From: Bdellovibrionales bacterium
GTDB lineage: Bacteria > Bdellovibrionota > Bdellovibrionia > Bdellovibrionales > Bdellovibrionaceae
Length of the DNA stretch: 64,000 nt
NCBI GenBank assembly: GCA_016713585.1
Contig: JADJOV010000001.1
Location: 558,001 to 622,000 of the forward strand
Direction of reading: 5' to 3'
The number at the start of each line of letters is the position of its first letter. The stretch's first letter is position 1. Of this stretch, positions 17,979 to 26,934 are shown in pieces. Under the pieces are notes generated by a model. The model did no database searches. It was not told the DNA's origin and saw nothing but the letters and a program-made list of their open reading frames with translations. The translations under genes were made by a program, and so were the position numbers.

Positions 17979-19079
17979 CTATTTGAGGAAGTCAGCCATA
18001 ATGCGAGTTCCAAGAACGATGTATTTGTCTGTTTTAGCAACTGCGCCTGCAGTATCATCTTTCGCTTCTCGCTGCCAATATGCAAAGTGATATCGAAACA
18101 TATCATCTTTAACTGGTTTATACTCAACTGCCAACTGGGTTCCAGTGTAGGTAGTTTTTGTATCAGTAGTACTTGCCGAAGCAACAGTCTCGGTAGTTGA
18201 CTCGACTTTCAAGCGTGGAGTCCACTGATCCATTTTATAGGCGAAACCAACTTGCATGGTGTTTAGCGTATCATTTTTTGCAGCCTGAGCTGTAGTGTAG
18301 CCAACTGTATATCCACCCAAGGTATTCATTGAGTAGTCACCATCAACGGCAAACATGTCTGTCTCGTATTTGGCGCCAACTGACATATAAGTATTTTTGT
18401 ACTGAGGATCATCAGTTCCAGGACCTGTTATTTTTCCTTCTTGAGTGTGGTAACTTGCAATCGCAGTTAGCGCCTTGTCCATAAAGGTACCTTTGTAAAC
18501 AAGTCCAGTCATAAATTTATTCTGATTGAATTTGCCTGCAACTCCAGTATTTCCCAATCCGGAAGCATCAACAGTTTGGTTGGCCACATGAAGGGCAACT
18601 TCTTGATCTAAAAAACTATAGGCAAACTTTGTGCCAGTATAGTACTGATCACCAATACCTCGACTACCGCTAAATCCAATAGTTTTCATGTAAAGGTCAG
18701 CACCTGAGACGCTACCTTCGTATCCGCCCATATCTGTTGCAAACTTACCAACAGTCAAAGCCATGCTGTCGTTAAATTTATTGGTAACAAAAGCAAGATC
18801 TAAATCAGCACCTGTGCTATCACGCTTTGAAACGGTCCCAGTCGTAGATCGATCTTTATTAAATCGAAGGCGTAGTCGATAATTAACTGAATCATTCAAC
18901 TTACCTTTTGAATCAAGTCGAACAGTATCAAGCTTGAATTGGGTGTTGTCTGCAGACGTGCTCGCATTATCATAGTCATTGCTGAGTAGGTCAGCACGGG
19001 TATCGAAGCTGATTGAGCCAGCGTGAGCGGTTAATCCACTCACGAGGGCAGCTAGAAGTATCAAAGAACTTTTAGTCAT
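17979..19079 (-). CDS. Porin-like outer-membrane protein in the polyphosphate cluster
   Basis: About 366 residues from the ATG at 19079 (GGAG 6 nt upstream). A signal peptide (LILLAALVSGLTAHAG) precedes a strand-rich mature part starting SISFDTRADLL. Many Asp/Thr/Ser-rich loops alternate with amphipathic strands such as YRLRLRFNKDR and FKLDTVRLDSKG, as in trimeric porins. Location between sixA/ppk and ppx makes a phosphate or polyphosphate porin of OprO/OprP type an attractive guess, but no diagnostic motif confirms it. It has its own terminator. I looked for a Pho box upstream and found only a weak match. Confidence 0.75.
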   Translation of the reverse strand: MTKSSLILLAALVSGLTAHAGSISFDTRADLLSNDYDNASTSADNTQFKLDTVRLDSKGKLNDSVNYRLRLRFNKDRSTTGTVSKRDSTGADLDLAFVTNKFNDSMALTVGKFATDMGGYEGSVSGADLYMKTIGFSGSRGIGDQYYTGTKFAYSFLDQEVALHVANQTVDASGLGNTGVAGKFNQNKFMTGLVYKGTFMDKALTAIASYHTQEGKITGPGTDDPQYKNTYMSVGAKYETDMFAVDGDYSMNTLGGYTVGYTTAQAAKNDTLNTMQVGFAYKMDQWTPRLKVESTTETVASASTTDTKTTYTGTQLAVEYKPVKDDMFRYHFAYWQREAKDDTAGAVAKTDKYIVLGTRIMADFLK

Positions 19080-19216
19080 AACTGTCTCCATTGTTGTTGT
19101 TAATTTCACTAAACTTAAATTTATCGCAATGCTGACATTTGAGCGAAGTTATTCAATTCAGTCAATAAATGTCGAGAGTTGTGACAATCTATGTCGAAGT
19201 CTGTTTGATCAGCTTA

Positions 19217-20124
19217 TTATTTAAGCATGGACCAAAGAATTCCATCGCGAAGACCAACACCGGGTGTGATAATTTTTGAAGAGAGCATTGCCGAAGGATG
19301 ATTTTTACGACAAGAACTGCCGGCACAATGACGTCAGCGCGATCGGGCCGGAGGTGCCATTTTTCTATGCGATCTTTGGTGGAAGTTGCGAGGAGCCGCT
19401 CTGAAAGTTCATCGAGCTCATCCAGTGTACAGTAGGTATTTGGTGTCCTTTTAAGTACTTCGAGTTTTAATCGTGCCATGCACTCCAGGTTGCCGCCGGT
19501 TCCGATAGCAAACTCAAGATTCAGTCCCATCAGATTTTTCTGAATAAAGAGGTTTAGGGATTCAAGATGATCCCCCAGAAGAACTTTAAAGTGAGATTCT
19601 GTCATTTTTTTCTTATGAAGGGCTTCGAGGAGCCGGACGGTTCCGAGTGGAAGACTTTGGCTGGCAACAAGCAATCCATTTTCAACATAGGTGAGTTCAA
19701 CACTGCCACCCCCAACGTCGATCAGCAGGATCTTTTTATTTTCAAGGGGGACTTCGTGTTTAACGGCCGAGAAAATTAATTGAGCTTCTTCACGGCCATC
19801 AATGATTTCAATTTTGAGCTTAGATACTTTCTCAAGTCTCTCAACAAAAGCGAGCCTGTTTTTGGCTTCACGAGTAGCGCTAGTGGCAACGGCCCGGCAA
19901 TGGTTAACGCTATATTTGTTATTGAGATGAACTAGATGAATAAAGGTTTCTTCAGCAAGCCGCAGAGTTTCCTCGGAGATGAGGCCCTGACTGAAGACGT
20001 CTGCGCCCACGCGAACTGCCGCGCGATATTTTTTGAAGGGTCTGATCTGCCCAGAGTTTGATTCGGCGAGAATCATCCTTATGGCGTTGGATCCGATATC
20101 TATGGCGGAAATTATCTGCTTCAT
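19217..20124 (-). CDS. ppx: Exopolyphosphatase / guanosine pentaphosphate phosphatase (frameshifted end)
   Basis: Ppx/GppA family enzyme that hydrolyses polyphosphate or pppGpp, with the ASKHA fold: AIDIGSNAIRMI (phosphate 1), VATSATREAKN, the catalytic Glu region IIDGREEAQLI, IDVGGGSVELTYV (phosphate 2), and GTGGNLECMAR. About 302 residues. In the raw frame the end diverges (LSHPVLVFAMEF). Adding one base to the 5-base run at 19273-19277 restores the family ending IITPGVGLRDGILWSML, stopping at 19217. Start MKQIISAID at 20124 is a choice; 20133 is possible. Lies with ppk in the same island, pairing polyphosphate synthesis with breakdown. Confidence 0.9.
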
Positions 20125-20250
20125 GAAACCCATTCTTGGGCAAGAAGAGCTGACAAGCAAGTCATCTTGCAATCAAGTTCCAACAATGTCATTCTCAACT
20201 TCGGGAATCAAACACGAAAGACATATTAGATGCTGAGAGTGAGGACAAAT

Positions 20251-21301
20251 ATGCGAACTTGTTTAATCCCTTTTATAATTAGTCTGACTGGATTTTTTGC
20301 GATGGCCGCGGATGAAACTTCCAAAGTTAAGCTGAATGGTGCAGCTATCCTTGGTGGCGATCTCTTCTTGAAGCCAACCTCCAGAGAGGGTGAAGTTGGG
20401 TTTCTAGTTCGTAAACTCGAAGCAGGACTTTTGGCGGATGTTGATGATCAGGGTCGGTTCGAGTTGAAGATGACGGGGGCAGATGAAAGGTCACCAACTC
20501 TGACAACAAAGAAGTTTTTGGTGTTGCTCGAGAAGGCTCAACTCAATCTGTTTTCAAAATATGGGACATTTTCAATGGGTCTTGTCGGTCATCCATGGCT
20601 AGAGTTGCAGGGAAAAGTACTTGATTTTGAGCTTTGGGGGGATGCCAGCAAGCCTATGGCAGCTCGCTTTAAGTATGTCGGAGATTCTGACTTGGGTCTG
20701 ACTTGGAAGTGGGAGTTTGACAATGGTGGTCAGATTCAGTTTGCTTCATTAAATGGAGAAGAAAATAGAACTGATGAAAAAGGATCGAAAAAGGATCTGA
20801 TGTTGATTTGGGATCATCCGATGAAGGACGGAGGCATTGGGTTAGGTGTGGTGTACGGGGGGTTATGATGGTTACTCTCCGATCTCTGAGAAGACTCGAG
20901 TTTTGGCGAGAGGATATTCGCAGTGGGGCCGCTCTCGTTTTGGTCTTGAAGCGCTCTGGGCAAAAGATTCGGCGGACGCGGCCACCGACTTGGAATTAGC
21001 AGAAGGGGTCAAGCTTAGCTCAGATCTGCCTGGGCAGAGGACCACGACCGTCGGAGGTTCATTGTGGTGGCTCTATCAACTGGGTGAAAGGGAGCAAATG
21101 TTTTTTAGATATGACGACTTGAATCCATCTCGAGAAGTTCCAGAAAAGGGACTGCGAAGCATCCAGGCAGCTTTATCTTTTCAATATTCAGAGTCGGTTA
21201 TCTTGGCTTTATTTTACGATCAGCTAGAAAAGCAAGCGATGCACTCAACGACATCTCCAAAGTCTGAAAAAATTGGTGTAACAGCGAAAGTTACTTTCTA
21301 A
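20251..21301 (+). CDS. Outer-membrane barrel preceding phoU (frameshifted)
   Basis: About 350 residues. The start ATG at 20251 has GAGG 6-7 nt upstream. Signal peptide: TCLIPFIISLTGFFAMA. The mature part is strand-rich and ends in VTAKVTF with terminal Phe, as expected for a barrel. Reminiscent of OprP/OprO-like phosphate porins in context only. The raw frame breaks at the G6 run 20857-20862; removing one G gives VVYGGYDGYSPISEKTRVLARGYSQWG, a sensible strand. It sits directly upstream of phoU (18 nt gap) on the same strand, so it probably shares the pho transcript. Transcribed divergently from ppx. Confidence 0.72.
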
Positions 21302-21318
21302 ATGAGGTCTGCCGCTGC

Positions 21319-21900
21319 GTGTATATTGTTAGGATTGGGTTAGAATCAAATAGAATGCAAAATGAAAAAGTTCGAGACCTCGAGGATCAGATCAATGCGG
21401 ATCATATTAGCGTTGATAATGTCTGTCTCAATCTACTGGCAAAGCAGGGGCCAGTGGCCAAGGATTTACGACTTATTTTGTCCGTCATTAAGATCAATAC
21501 AGATTTGGAGCGGATGGGCGACCAATGTATGAATATTGCTTTTACGGGAAAGGATTATCTAACCCGAGCTCCAATTAGCCAAGCCGAAACGATTGATTTA
21601 ATGGCGGTCCTTGCAAAGAAAATGGTGAAATCATCCCTCGACTCTTTTGTTCGGGGGGATGTCGAGTTAGCAAAGGAAGTCTTACTGATGGACGACCAAG
21701 TTGACGAACTTAAGAACCGAATCTTTTCAATATTGACGGAGCATATGAAAAAGCGGAGTCAGGATGTTGAAGCCTCACTAGATTTGATTTTGATTGCCCG
21801 AAATTTAGAACGTTTAGGGGATCATGCCACGAATGTGGCTGAAGATGTGATCTTTGCTTTCACGGGTAAAGACGTGCGGCATGGCGGAATAAGTGGCTGA
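21319..21900 (+). CDS. phoU: PhoU-like phosphate regulator, N-terminally short
   Basis: PhoU modulates phosphate signalling to PhoR. Two-repeat helical signature is clear: AKQGPVAKDLRLILSVIKINTDLERMGD and DLILIARNLERLGDHATNVAEDVIF. At 193 residues or fewer it is shorter than the usual 220-240. Alignment by eye puts its start around residue 45-60 of a normal PhoU, so most of the first helix is missing. The GTG at 21319 or ATG at 21355 may be the start; upstream in frame there is a stop at 21265 and the barrel gene occupies the space. It may be a real short form or the result of a deletion. The stop overlaps the phoB start by 8 nt. Confidence 0.8.
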   Translation: MYIVRIGLESNRMQNEKVRDLEDQINADHISVDNVCLNLLAKQGPVAKDLRLILSVIKINTDLERMGDQCMNIAFTGKDYLTRAPISQAETIDLMAVLAKKMVKSSLDSFVRGDVELAKEVLLMDDQVDELKNRIFSILTEHMKKRSQDVEASLDLILIARNLERLGDHATNVAEDVIFAFTGKDVRHGGISG

Positions 21901-22624
21901 CGAAGAGAGTGTTCTGAATACTGCCAAGAGCTGCGTGCTGGATGCTGCCAAAGGCAGCGTACTTATAGTCGAGGACGAGACCGAAATTCGCTCCCTCATG
22001 GCCCTTCATCTCACTCGCCACGGCTATCACGTTCATCAGTGCGAAAGTGCTGAACAAGGATTGGAGCTTTGTCTTTCACATAAGTTTGATTTAATTATTT
22101 TAGATTGGATGCTTCCAGGTCTGAGTGGAATTGAGTTTTTGCACAGACATCAAGGATCTATTGGGGCTCGGATATTAATGATGACAGCCAAGATTGCACC
22201 AGAAGATATTGTGAGAGGTCTTGAGAGTGGCGCAGACGATTATTTAACGAAGCCATTTGATGTCAATGTCTTTTTGGCCCGAGTGCGGGCCCTTCTTCGT
22301 CGAGCGCCTTTGTCGGTTGAAAAATTGGAACAACTTGAAATCGGGAATTTAAAGTTGAACAAGAAAACATGTGAAGTCAGTCGGGATGGAGAGCTTCTTC
22401 ATCTGACCCCATCTGAGTATAAGCTTCTTGTGACGATGATGGAAAGTCATGGACGAGTTTTGACTCGGGACCAACTGATTGAAAACATTCAGGGGGAAGG
22501 CGTGAACGTCATTGGCAGGACAATCGATACGCATGTTTTTGGACTTCGCAAGAAGTTGGGCGACTGGAGTGAGCGGGTCGAAACGATTCGAGGTATAGGG
22601 TACCGAGTGCGATTAGATGACTAG
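21893..22624 (+). CDS. phoB: PhoB-like response regulator
   Basis: OmpR/PhoB family regulator, 243 residues with an N-terminal lead of about 20. Receiver domain: LIVEDETE acidic pocket, phosphorylation Asp in LILDWMLPG, MTAK switch Thr/Lys region, and LTKPFD. C-terminal winged helix: LTPSEYKLLVTMMESHGRVLTRDQLIE and GRTIDTHVFGLRKKLG, ending IRGIGYRV. Start GTG at 21893, overlapping phoU by 8 nt. phoR follows after 6 nt. Likely controls the phosphate genes around it. Confidence 0.9.
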   Translation: MADEESVLNTAKSCVLDAAKGSVLIVEDETEIRSLMALHLTRHGYHVHQCESAEQGLELCLSHKFDLIILDWMLPGLSGIEFLHRHQGSIGARILMMTAKIAPEDIVRGLESGADDYLTKPFDVNVFLARVRALLRRAPLSVEKLEQLEIGNLKLNKKTCEVSRDGELLHLTPSEYKLLVTMMESHGRVLTRDQLIENIQGEGVNVIGRTIDTHVFGLRKKLGDWSERVETIRGIGYRVRLDD

Positions 22625-22630
22625 GATTGT

Positions 22631-24066
22631 ATGAAGCAGTTTCCATGGCGAGTTTTTTTTCAATTTGTGATCTATCAGGTGGTTTTTTTTGGTTTTGCAT
22701 TTCTTGTTATAATTGTGAATTTGGGATTTTTTTCGGAGGCCTCTGTTAAAGAGGTTCCGGCCCTTCTTTGGGCGAAGAGTTTTTTCTATTTTCTAGTTTT
22801 GGCTCTGATTGGGGCAAGCCTCAATGCTTACAAGTTTTCGAGACCCATTCAGCGAACGCTGTATATGGCTCGGCGCCTTGCAAATAAAAACAAGTCGAGG
22901 GTTATTCTGAACCGACAGAGGACTTATATGAGGAAGAGGTCGGCGAATATTCTGAGCTTGAGCAAGCTTTAAATCGAATCGGAAAGAAGCTTCGTAAAAA
23001 GAAAGACCAGCTTCAAAAGGAGCGGGAGGAAAATCGAGCGGTTATGGCCTCGGTTCAAGAGGGCCTGTTTGGTGTGACGAGCCAGGAAAAGGTTCTGTTT
23101 TTCAATTCCCGATTTGGCGCATATTTTATTCACCAATCCCTTCTCAATAAAACTGACCTTTCTTTGTCAGATGTTTTTCGAAAGCCCCAATTGTATGAGG
23201 CATTTCGCCGGGTGCTTGAAACCAAAGACACCCAAAAAATTACGGTTAAGTTAAACACTTTGATTGATAGTCAGGCCCGCCACTTTATGATTTCGCTAAC
23301 ACCCCTTCGGCGGGCGAAGGACCAGGAAGTCTACGGAGTTATTGGAGTCTTTCATGATATCACTGATATTAAATTGGCCGAAAAAATAAGAATTGATTTC
23401 GTAGAAAATGCGTCTCATGAATTGCGGACGCCACTGACTTCAGTGAAAGGATATTTGGATACAGCGCAAGAGGATATCAAGAACGGTCAGTATCAACAGG
23501 CGGGTCAGTTTCTGGACATTGTCTCAAGAAATGTCACTCGCTTAATTGAACTCGTGAATGATTTATTGAGTCTTTCGACTCTCGATTCAAATGCAGAATT
23601 GAAGCTTGAAATGATGGAGCCTTTGGTGATTTCGAATCAAGTCGTTTCAGAACTCGCGCCAATGGCTGCGGCAAAAAATCAAGCTATTCGAATTGTCGGC
23701 CAGGTCCCGCCATTTTTGGCAGATACTAGCAAAGTCGATCAGGTACTTCGGAATTTGGTTTCGAATGCAATTAAGTACGGCCCCGAGGGGAAAATGATTC
23801 AAGTGAGATGGGAGACCGGTGGCCCGCGGACTGTTTTACTGAAGGTGATTGATGAGGGGCCGGGTATTCCAGAGGAACATCACTCTCGCCTATTTGAAAG
23901 ATTCTATCGTGTTGATCGTGGAAGGTCTCGAGATATTGGGGGAACCGGTCTTGGACTAGCTATTGTTAAGCACATTATGGAAATTCATGGTGGCGAGGTG
24001 AGAGTTAAGAGTCAGCCGGGTCAAGGTTCTGAGTTTGTTTGTCAATTTCCGGTGAAAAATGGCTAG
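22631..24066 (+). CDS. phoR: PhoR-like sensor histidine kinase (frameshifted)
   Basis: Membrane histidine kinase partner of phoB. Two membrane helices (about residues 8-32 and 46-67), a short linker, a PAS domain (about 145-255, FFNSRFGAYF through VIGVFHDITDI), then HisKA with NASHELRTPLTSVKGYLD (His phosphorylation site), and the ATPase domain: N box LRNLVSNAIKYGPEG, G1 DEGPGIPEEH, F box RLFERFYRVD, G2 GGTGLGLAIVKHI. The raw frame is broken at the G3 run 22899-22901; adding one G gives KSRGYSEPTEDLYEEEVGEY and a continuous linker with coiled-coil character. About 478 residues in total. Its stop overlaps the next gene by 8 nt. Confidence 0.9.
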
Positions 24067-24997
24067 TAAACCATCGGGGATGGCAGGATTTGATGCCTAC
24101 TATTCCTCTCTTTGGGGTGAGCGGTGGGAGTCTTTGCGGCGGTTTTTACTTGAGCCAGAGATTCAGGTTTTGAGATGGAATCGTTGGGTTCTGAGTGAGT
24201 TGGATTCATTGCCGGCTGATGATTTTTTGAAGGGTTGTGCGAGGAGGCCTTCCGATTTTGCAGGACCCGGGCGTACTCATTCAGGTTTGCTTGATTGTTA
24301 TGTGATGGATCCGGCGAGTGTTATTGCGGCTCGCTGCCTGCCGGTGAAAGATGGGGATTTGGTTTTAGATCTCTGTGCGGCCCCTGGTGGTAAAACGTTA
24401 ATCCTTGCCGAAAATTTGGTTCAATCAGGTGAATTGGTCGCAAATGAGTTATCGCCCGAAAGGCGAGGGCGGTTACAAAAGGTTATTCAGAATTATATTC
24501 CGAGGGAAGCTCGAGAGAGAATTTGGGTCAGAGGGCAAGACGGCTCTCGTTGGGGTCTTAAACAGCCTAACCACTATGATGCCGTTCTGATTGATGCGCC
24601 TTGCTCGGGCGAGCGTCATTTGTTGGAGAATCCGACAGAGCTTGACTCATGGTCTCCAAAACGTGGAGAGAGTTTGGCTCATCGCCAATATGCCCTGCTT
24701 TGCAGTGCCTTTATGGCCACGGCACCAGGTGGATATTTTTTGTATTCAACCTGCAGCATAAATACCGTTGAAAATGAAGCCGTGGTTCGAAAATTTGTAA
24801 AGAAAAAGTTTGGATTTCAAATTCAAACCCCTTTGGGTTTGAATCTTGCGGCCGCCGGGTCAGATCCTACGACCCCTGCGGGGTCAGACCACACGACCTC
24901 ATTAGGGCCAGAGCAGAGGGAGTTCGGGCAGATTTTTTTACCCGACCAGTGTGGGTTTGGACCTCTTTACTTTTGTTTGTTTCAAAAAAAAGCCTGA
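24059..24997 (+). CDS. RsmB/NSUN-type RNA m5C methyltransferase
   Basis: SAM-dependent 5-methylcytosine RNA methyltransferase, 312 residues. Motifs: SAM site LDLCAAPGGKT, acidic NELSPERRGRL, motif IV DAPCSGERHLL, and motif VI STCSINTVENE, with the two catalytic cysteines in PCS and TCS. No N-terminal NusB-like RNA-binding domain as in full RsmB, and only about 90 residues precede the catalytic core, so it is closer to NSUN-type enzymes; the target RNA cannot be fixed. The C-terminal part carries a short tandem repeat insertion (24857-24904). Starts inside phoR, with 8 nt overlap. Confidence 0.85.
   Translation: MASKPSGMAGFDAYYSSLWGERWESLRRFLLEPEIQVLRWNRWVLSELDSLPADDFLKGCARRPSDFAGPGRTHSGLLDCYVMDPASVIAARCLPVKDGDLVLDLCAAPGGKTLILAENLVQSGELVANELSPERRGRLQKVIQNYIPREARERIWVRGQDGSRWGLKQPNHYDAVLIDAPCSGERHLLENPTELDSWSPKRGESLAHRQYALLCSAFMATAPGGYFLYSTCSINTVENEAVVRKFVKKKFGFQIQTPLGLNLAAAGSDPTTPAGSDHTTSLGPEQREFGQIFLPDQCGFGPLYFCLFQKKA
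24857..24904 (+). repeat. 24-nt tandem duplication in the methyltransferase C-terminus
   Basis: Two copies of a 24-nt unit (GGGTCAGATCCTACGACC and GGGTCAGACCACACGACC cores, starting at 24857 and 24881) encode GSDPTTPA and GSDHTTSL. The unit contains GGGTCAG, whose complement CTGACC recurs just past the gene (GCCTGACCT). Confidence 0.6.
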
Positions 24998-24999
24998 CC

Positions 25000-25365
25000 T
25001 CACTTACGTTTCGGTTTTGGTTGGCGGAGGTAGGATTTCAAATTGAAATGACCATAGGTTTTCTTGAGATACATTTCCGTCACCTCTTGCTCGAGGTCGT
25101 CCAGAACCACTTTGACCATCTCAAAAGGAATATGGCCGTGGCTTTTTAAGTGATTAAAATAAGTCGCAGAGACAGAGCGAACTAGAACATCCTTGGTAAA
25201 CTTGGTATGACATAGCTCTGGGGCGGGCTGCCTAGCATTTTTTGGAGCTTGCACGACATCCTGGTCAGAGGCGGTGCCATCATTCTGAGATTGATCCTGA
25301 CCCTGCTTGTCCAGATGATCATGAAAAATTTTGTAAAGGAGATCTTCTTTCATTACGAACTTCAT
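25000..25365 (-). CDS. Hypothetical protein
   Basis: About 121 residues from the ATG at 25365; an ATG at 25353 (MKEDLLYKIF) is also possible. No family recognised. The middle is polar (QGQDQSQNDGTASDQDVV) and looks disordered, while both ends look helical. Basic C-terminus (LRQPKPKRK). It converges with the methyltransferase gene, leaving 2 nt between stops, and its 5' end is divergent from the NFACT-like gene start at 25410. No signal peptide or membrane segment. Confidence 0.55.
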   Translation of the reverse strand: MKFVMKEDLLYKIFHDHLDKQGQDQSQNDGTASDQDVVQAPKNARQPAPELCHTKFTKDVLVRSVSATYFNHLKSHGHIPFEMVKVVLDDLEQEVTEMYLKKTYGHFNLKSYLRQPKPKRK

Positions 25366-25409
25366 CGGGAAAGATTGACCAGGACTCAATTGTCCTAAAG
25401 ACTAATTTT

Positions 25410-26720
25410 ATGAAAGCCTTAACTCTCATCGAGCTCGGAAGCCTGTGTGAAACATATCGTGCGTTGGTTGGTGCCCAATTGCAGGAGATCATTCCGAATG
25501 ATCGAGGTCTTGCTTTGGGGTTCTACAAAGATAAAATTACTTATTTGGTCGTGGATCTATCTAATCAAAGTCCAGGCCTGTTTCTTTTTGATCAGCTCGA
25601 ATTTTGGAAGAAATCTGCCAAGCCAAAGCCTGTCAGTCTCTTTCTTAATTCCCATGCGAAAAACCTTATTTTTCAAGGTATTTCATTGAAGGAGGGACAG
25701 GGACGAGTGGTCGATATCACCCTGGCGAACAAAGAGCGAAAATGTGAGCTTGAGTGCGTGCTTATTCCCAAGCAGAGTAATTTAATCGTTCGAACCATCA
25801 ATGAAAAAAATCAACCCAAAAGTATTGCTTGGATAAAACCCCGTGAGATTCCCCCGCCTCCGACAATATTGGACAATGCGCCCCCCAGGAGTTTTGTTGA
25901 AATTCATCAAGAGTGGTTGAATTTATTTACTCAAAAATCAGGACCGAATCAGGGGGCTGTTGGTCGAGAGTCCTCATCCTTAGATCCCGTGGCTCAATGG
26001 CAGAAGATAAAAGAGACAAGTATTAGGAAAAAAAATAAAGCCGTGGCAGAGATTGAAAAAGACTATCTAGCGCAGACCGATCAAAAGTGGCAAGAACTCG
26101 GCGAGCTTTTGAAAGTAAATTCGTTGGCTGAGCTTGGGTCAGACTGGGTGGATTGGATTGATATTCGATTGAGCCTCAAAGAGAATCTGGAGCGGGCTTT
26201 CTTTAAGGCAAAACAGATTCGCCAGAAAAAAGAGGGTCAAAGACTCAGAATGGAAGTCTTGCGAAGCGAAATCGCGAAGTTAGAAAAATCGGAGTATGTG
26301 CCTCCGGGTGTTGCGGGTCGGTCAGGCCAAGCGGGGCTTGTGGACCTATTTAAAAAAACAGAATCTTCTGGCCGCAAAAAACGTCTTCCGTCGGGGATTG
26401 AAGTATATATTGGAAAGACGGCGAAAGATAACCTAAGAATTTTACGAGCTGCCCGAGCTTGGGACTTTTGGTTGCACCTTCGAGACTATCCGGGAGCTCA
26501 TGCAATCATCCATCGGAACAAGGATCAAAATATCTCTGAAGAAGAGTTGAGAGAAGTTGCTCGCTGGTTGGCTGAAGAATCTTTGTCTCGAAAAGCATTG
26601 GCCCTCGGACAAAAACTCAATGTGGCAGTTGTCCAGTGTCGTTTCGTTAAGCCGATCAAGGGAGATCACCATGGACGAGTCCACTATCATGGGGAGCGAA
26701 ATTTAGTGATCAAATGGTGA
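25410..26720 (+). CDS. NFACT/RqcH-like protein (fibronectin-binding A family)
   Basis: 436 residues from MKALTLIELGS at 25410; an upstream in-frame start at 25242 would overlap the divergent gene and is not favoured. The N-terminal half resembles the NFACT-N domain. A charged, helical coiled-coil middle follows (about residues 195-310). The C-terminal NFACT-R domain is clear: GIEVYIGKTAKDNLRIL, WDFWLHLRDYPGAHAII and VKPIKGDHHGRVHYHGERN. RqcH members add C-terminal alanines to stalled nascent chains on 50S subunits. Shorter than Bacillus RqcH (about 570), so the exact activity is uncertain. Confidence 0.8.
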   Translation: MKALTLIELGSLCETYRALVGAQLQEIIPNDRGLALGFYKDKITYLVVDLSNQSPGLFLFDQLEFWKKSAKPKPVSLFLNSHAKNLIFQGISLKEGQGRVVDITLANKERKCELECVLIPKQSNLIVRTINEKNQPKSIAWIKPREIPPPPTILDNAPPRSFVEIHQEWLNLFTQKSGPNQGAVGRESSSLDPVAQWQKIKETSIRKKNKAVAEIEKDYLAQTDQKWQELGELLKVNSLAELGSDWVDWIDIRLSLKENLERAFFKAKQIRQKKEGQRLRMEVLRSEIAKLEKSEYVPPGVAGRSGQAGLVDLFKKTESSGRKKRLPSGIEVYIGKTAKDNLRILRAARAWDFWLHLRDYPGAHAIIHRNKDQNISEEELREVARWLAEESLSRKALALGQKLNVAVVQCRFVKPIKGDHHGRVHYHGERNLVIKW

Positions 26721-26934
26721 GATGATGCGTCAAGATAGGAATCCTGGACCTAAATCGAGAAATCAAAATAACATCCCATGGCAGAGACTTGACACATTTT
26801 GTATCTATTAACAGACTTTTGAACAATCCTCTCTATACGTTGTGTTTTTGTGTTTTTGTGTTTCTATTTTTTTGAACGTAGTTTTTGAATTTCATTTTTG
26901 AATTTTGTTTTTTCGATGGAAAGGAAATGAAAGC
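26721..26934. promoter_or_regulatory. T-rich leader with short repeats before the ABC operon
   Basis: 214 nt without a gene. A TTGACA hexamer at 26789-26794 lacks a convincing -10 element at normal spacing. From 26837 the plus strand becomes strongly T-rich, with three GTGTTTTT-type units and two TTTTTGAATTT units. The operon promoter must lie here or in the gene before. Unusual, but no specific regulator is identified. Confidence 0.4.

Noticed and set aside
19080..19200. Pho box upstream of the porin (TTGTCAC-AACT-CTCGACA)
   Set aside because: Only the first half resembles CTGTCAT; the second half does not match, so it is not supported.
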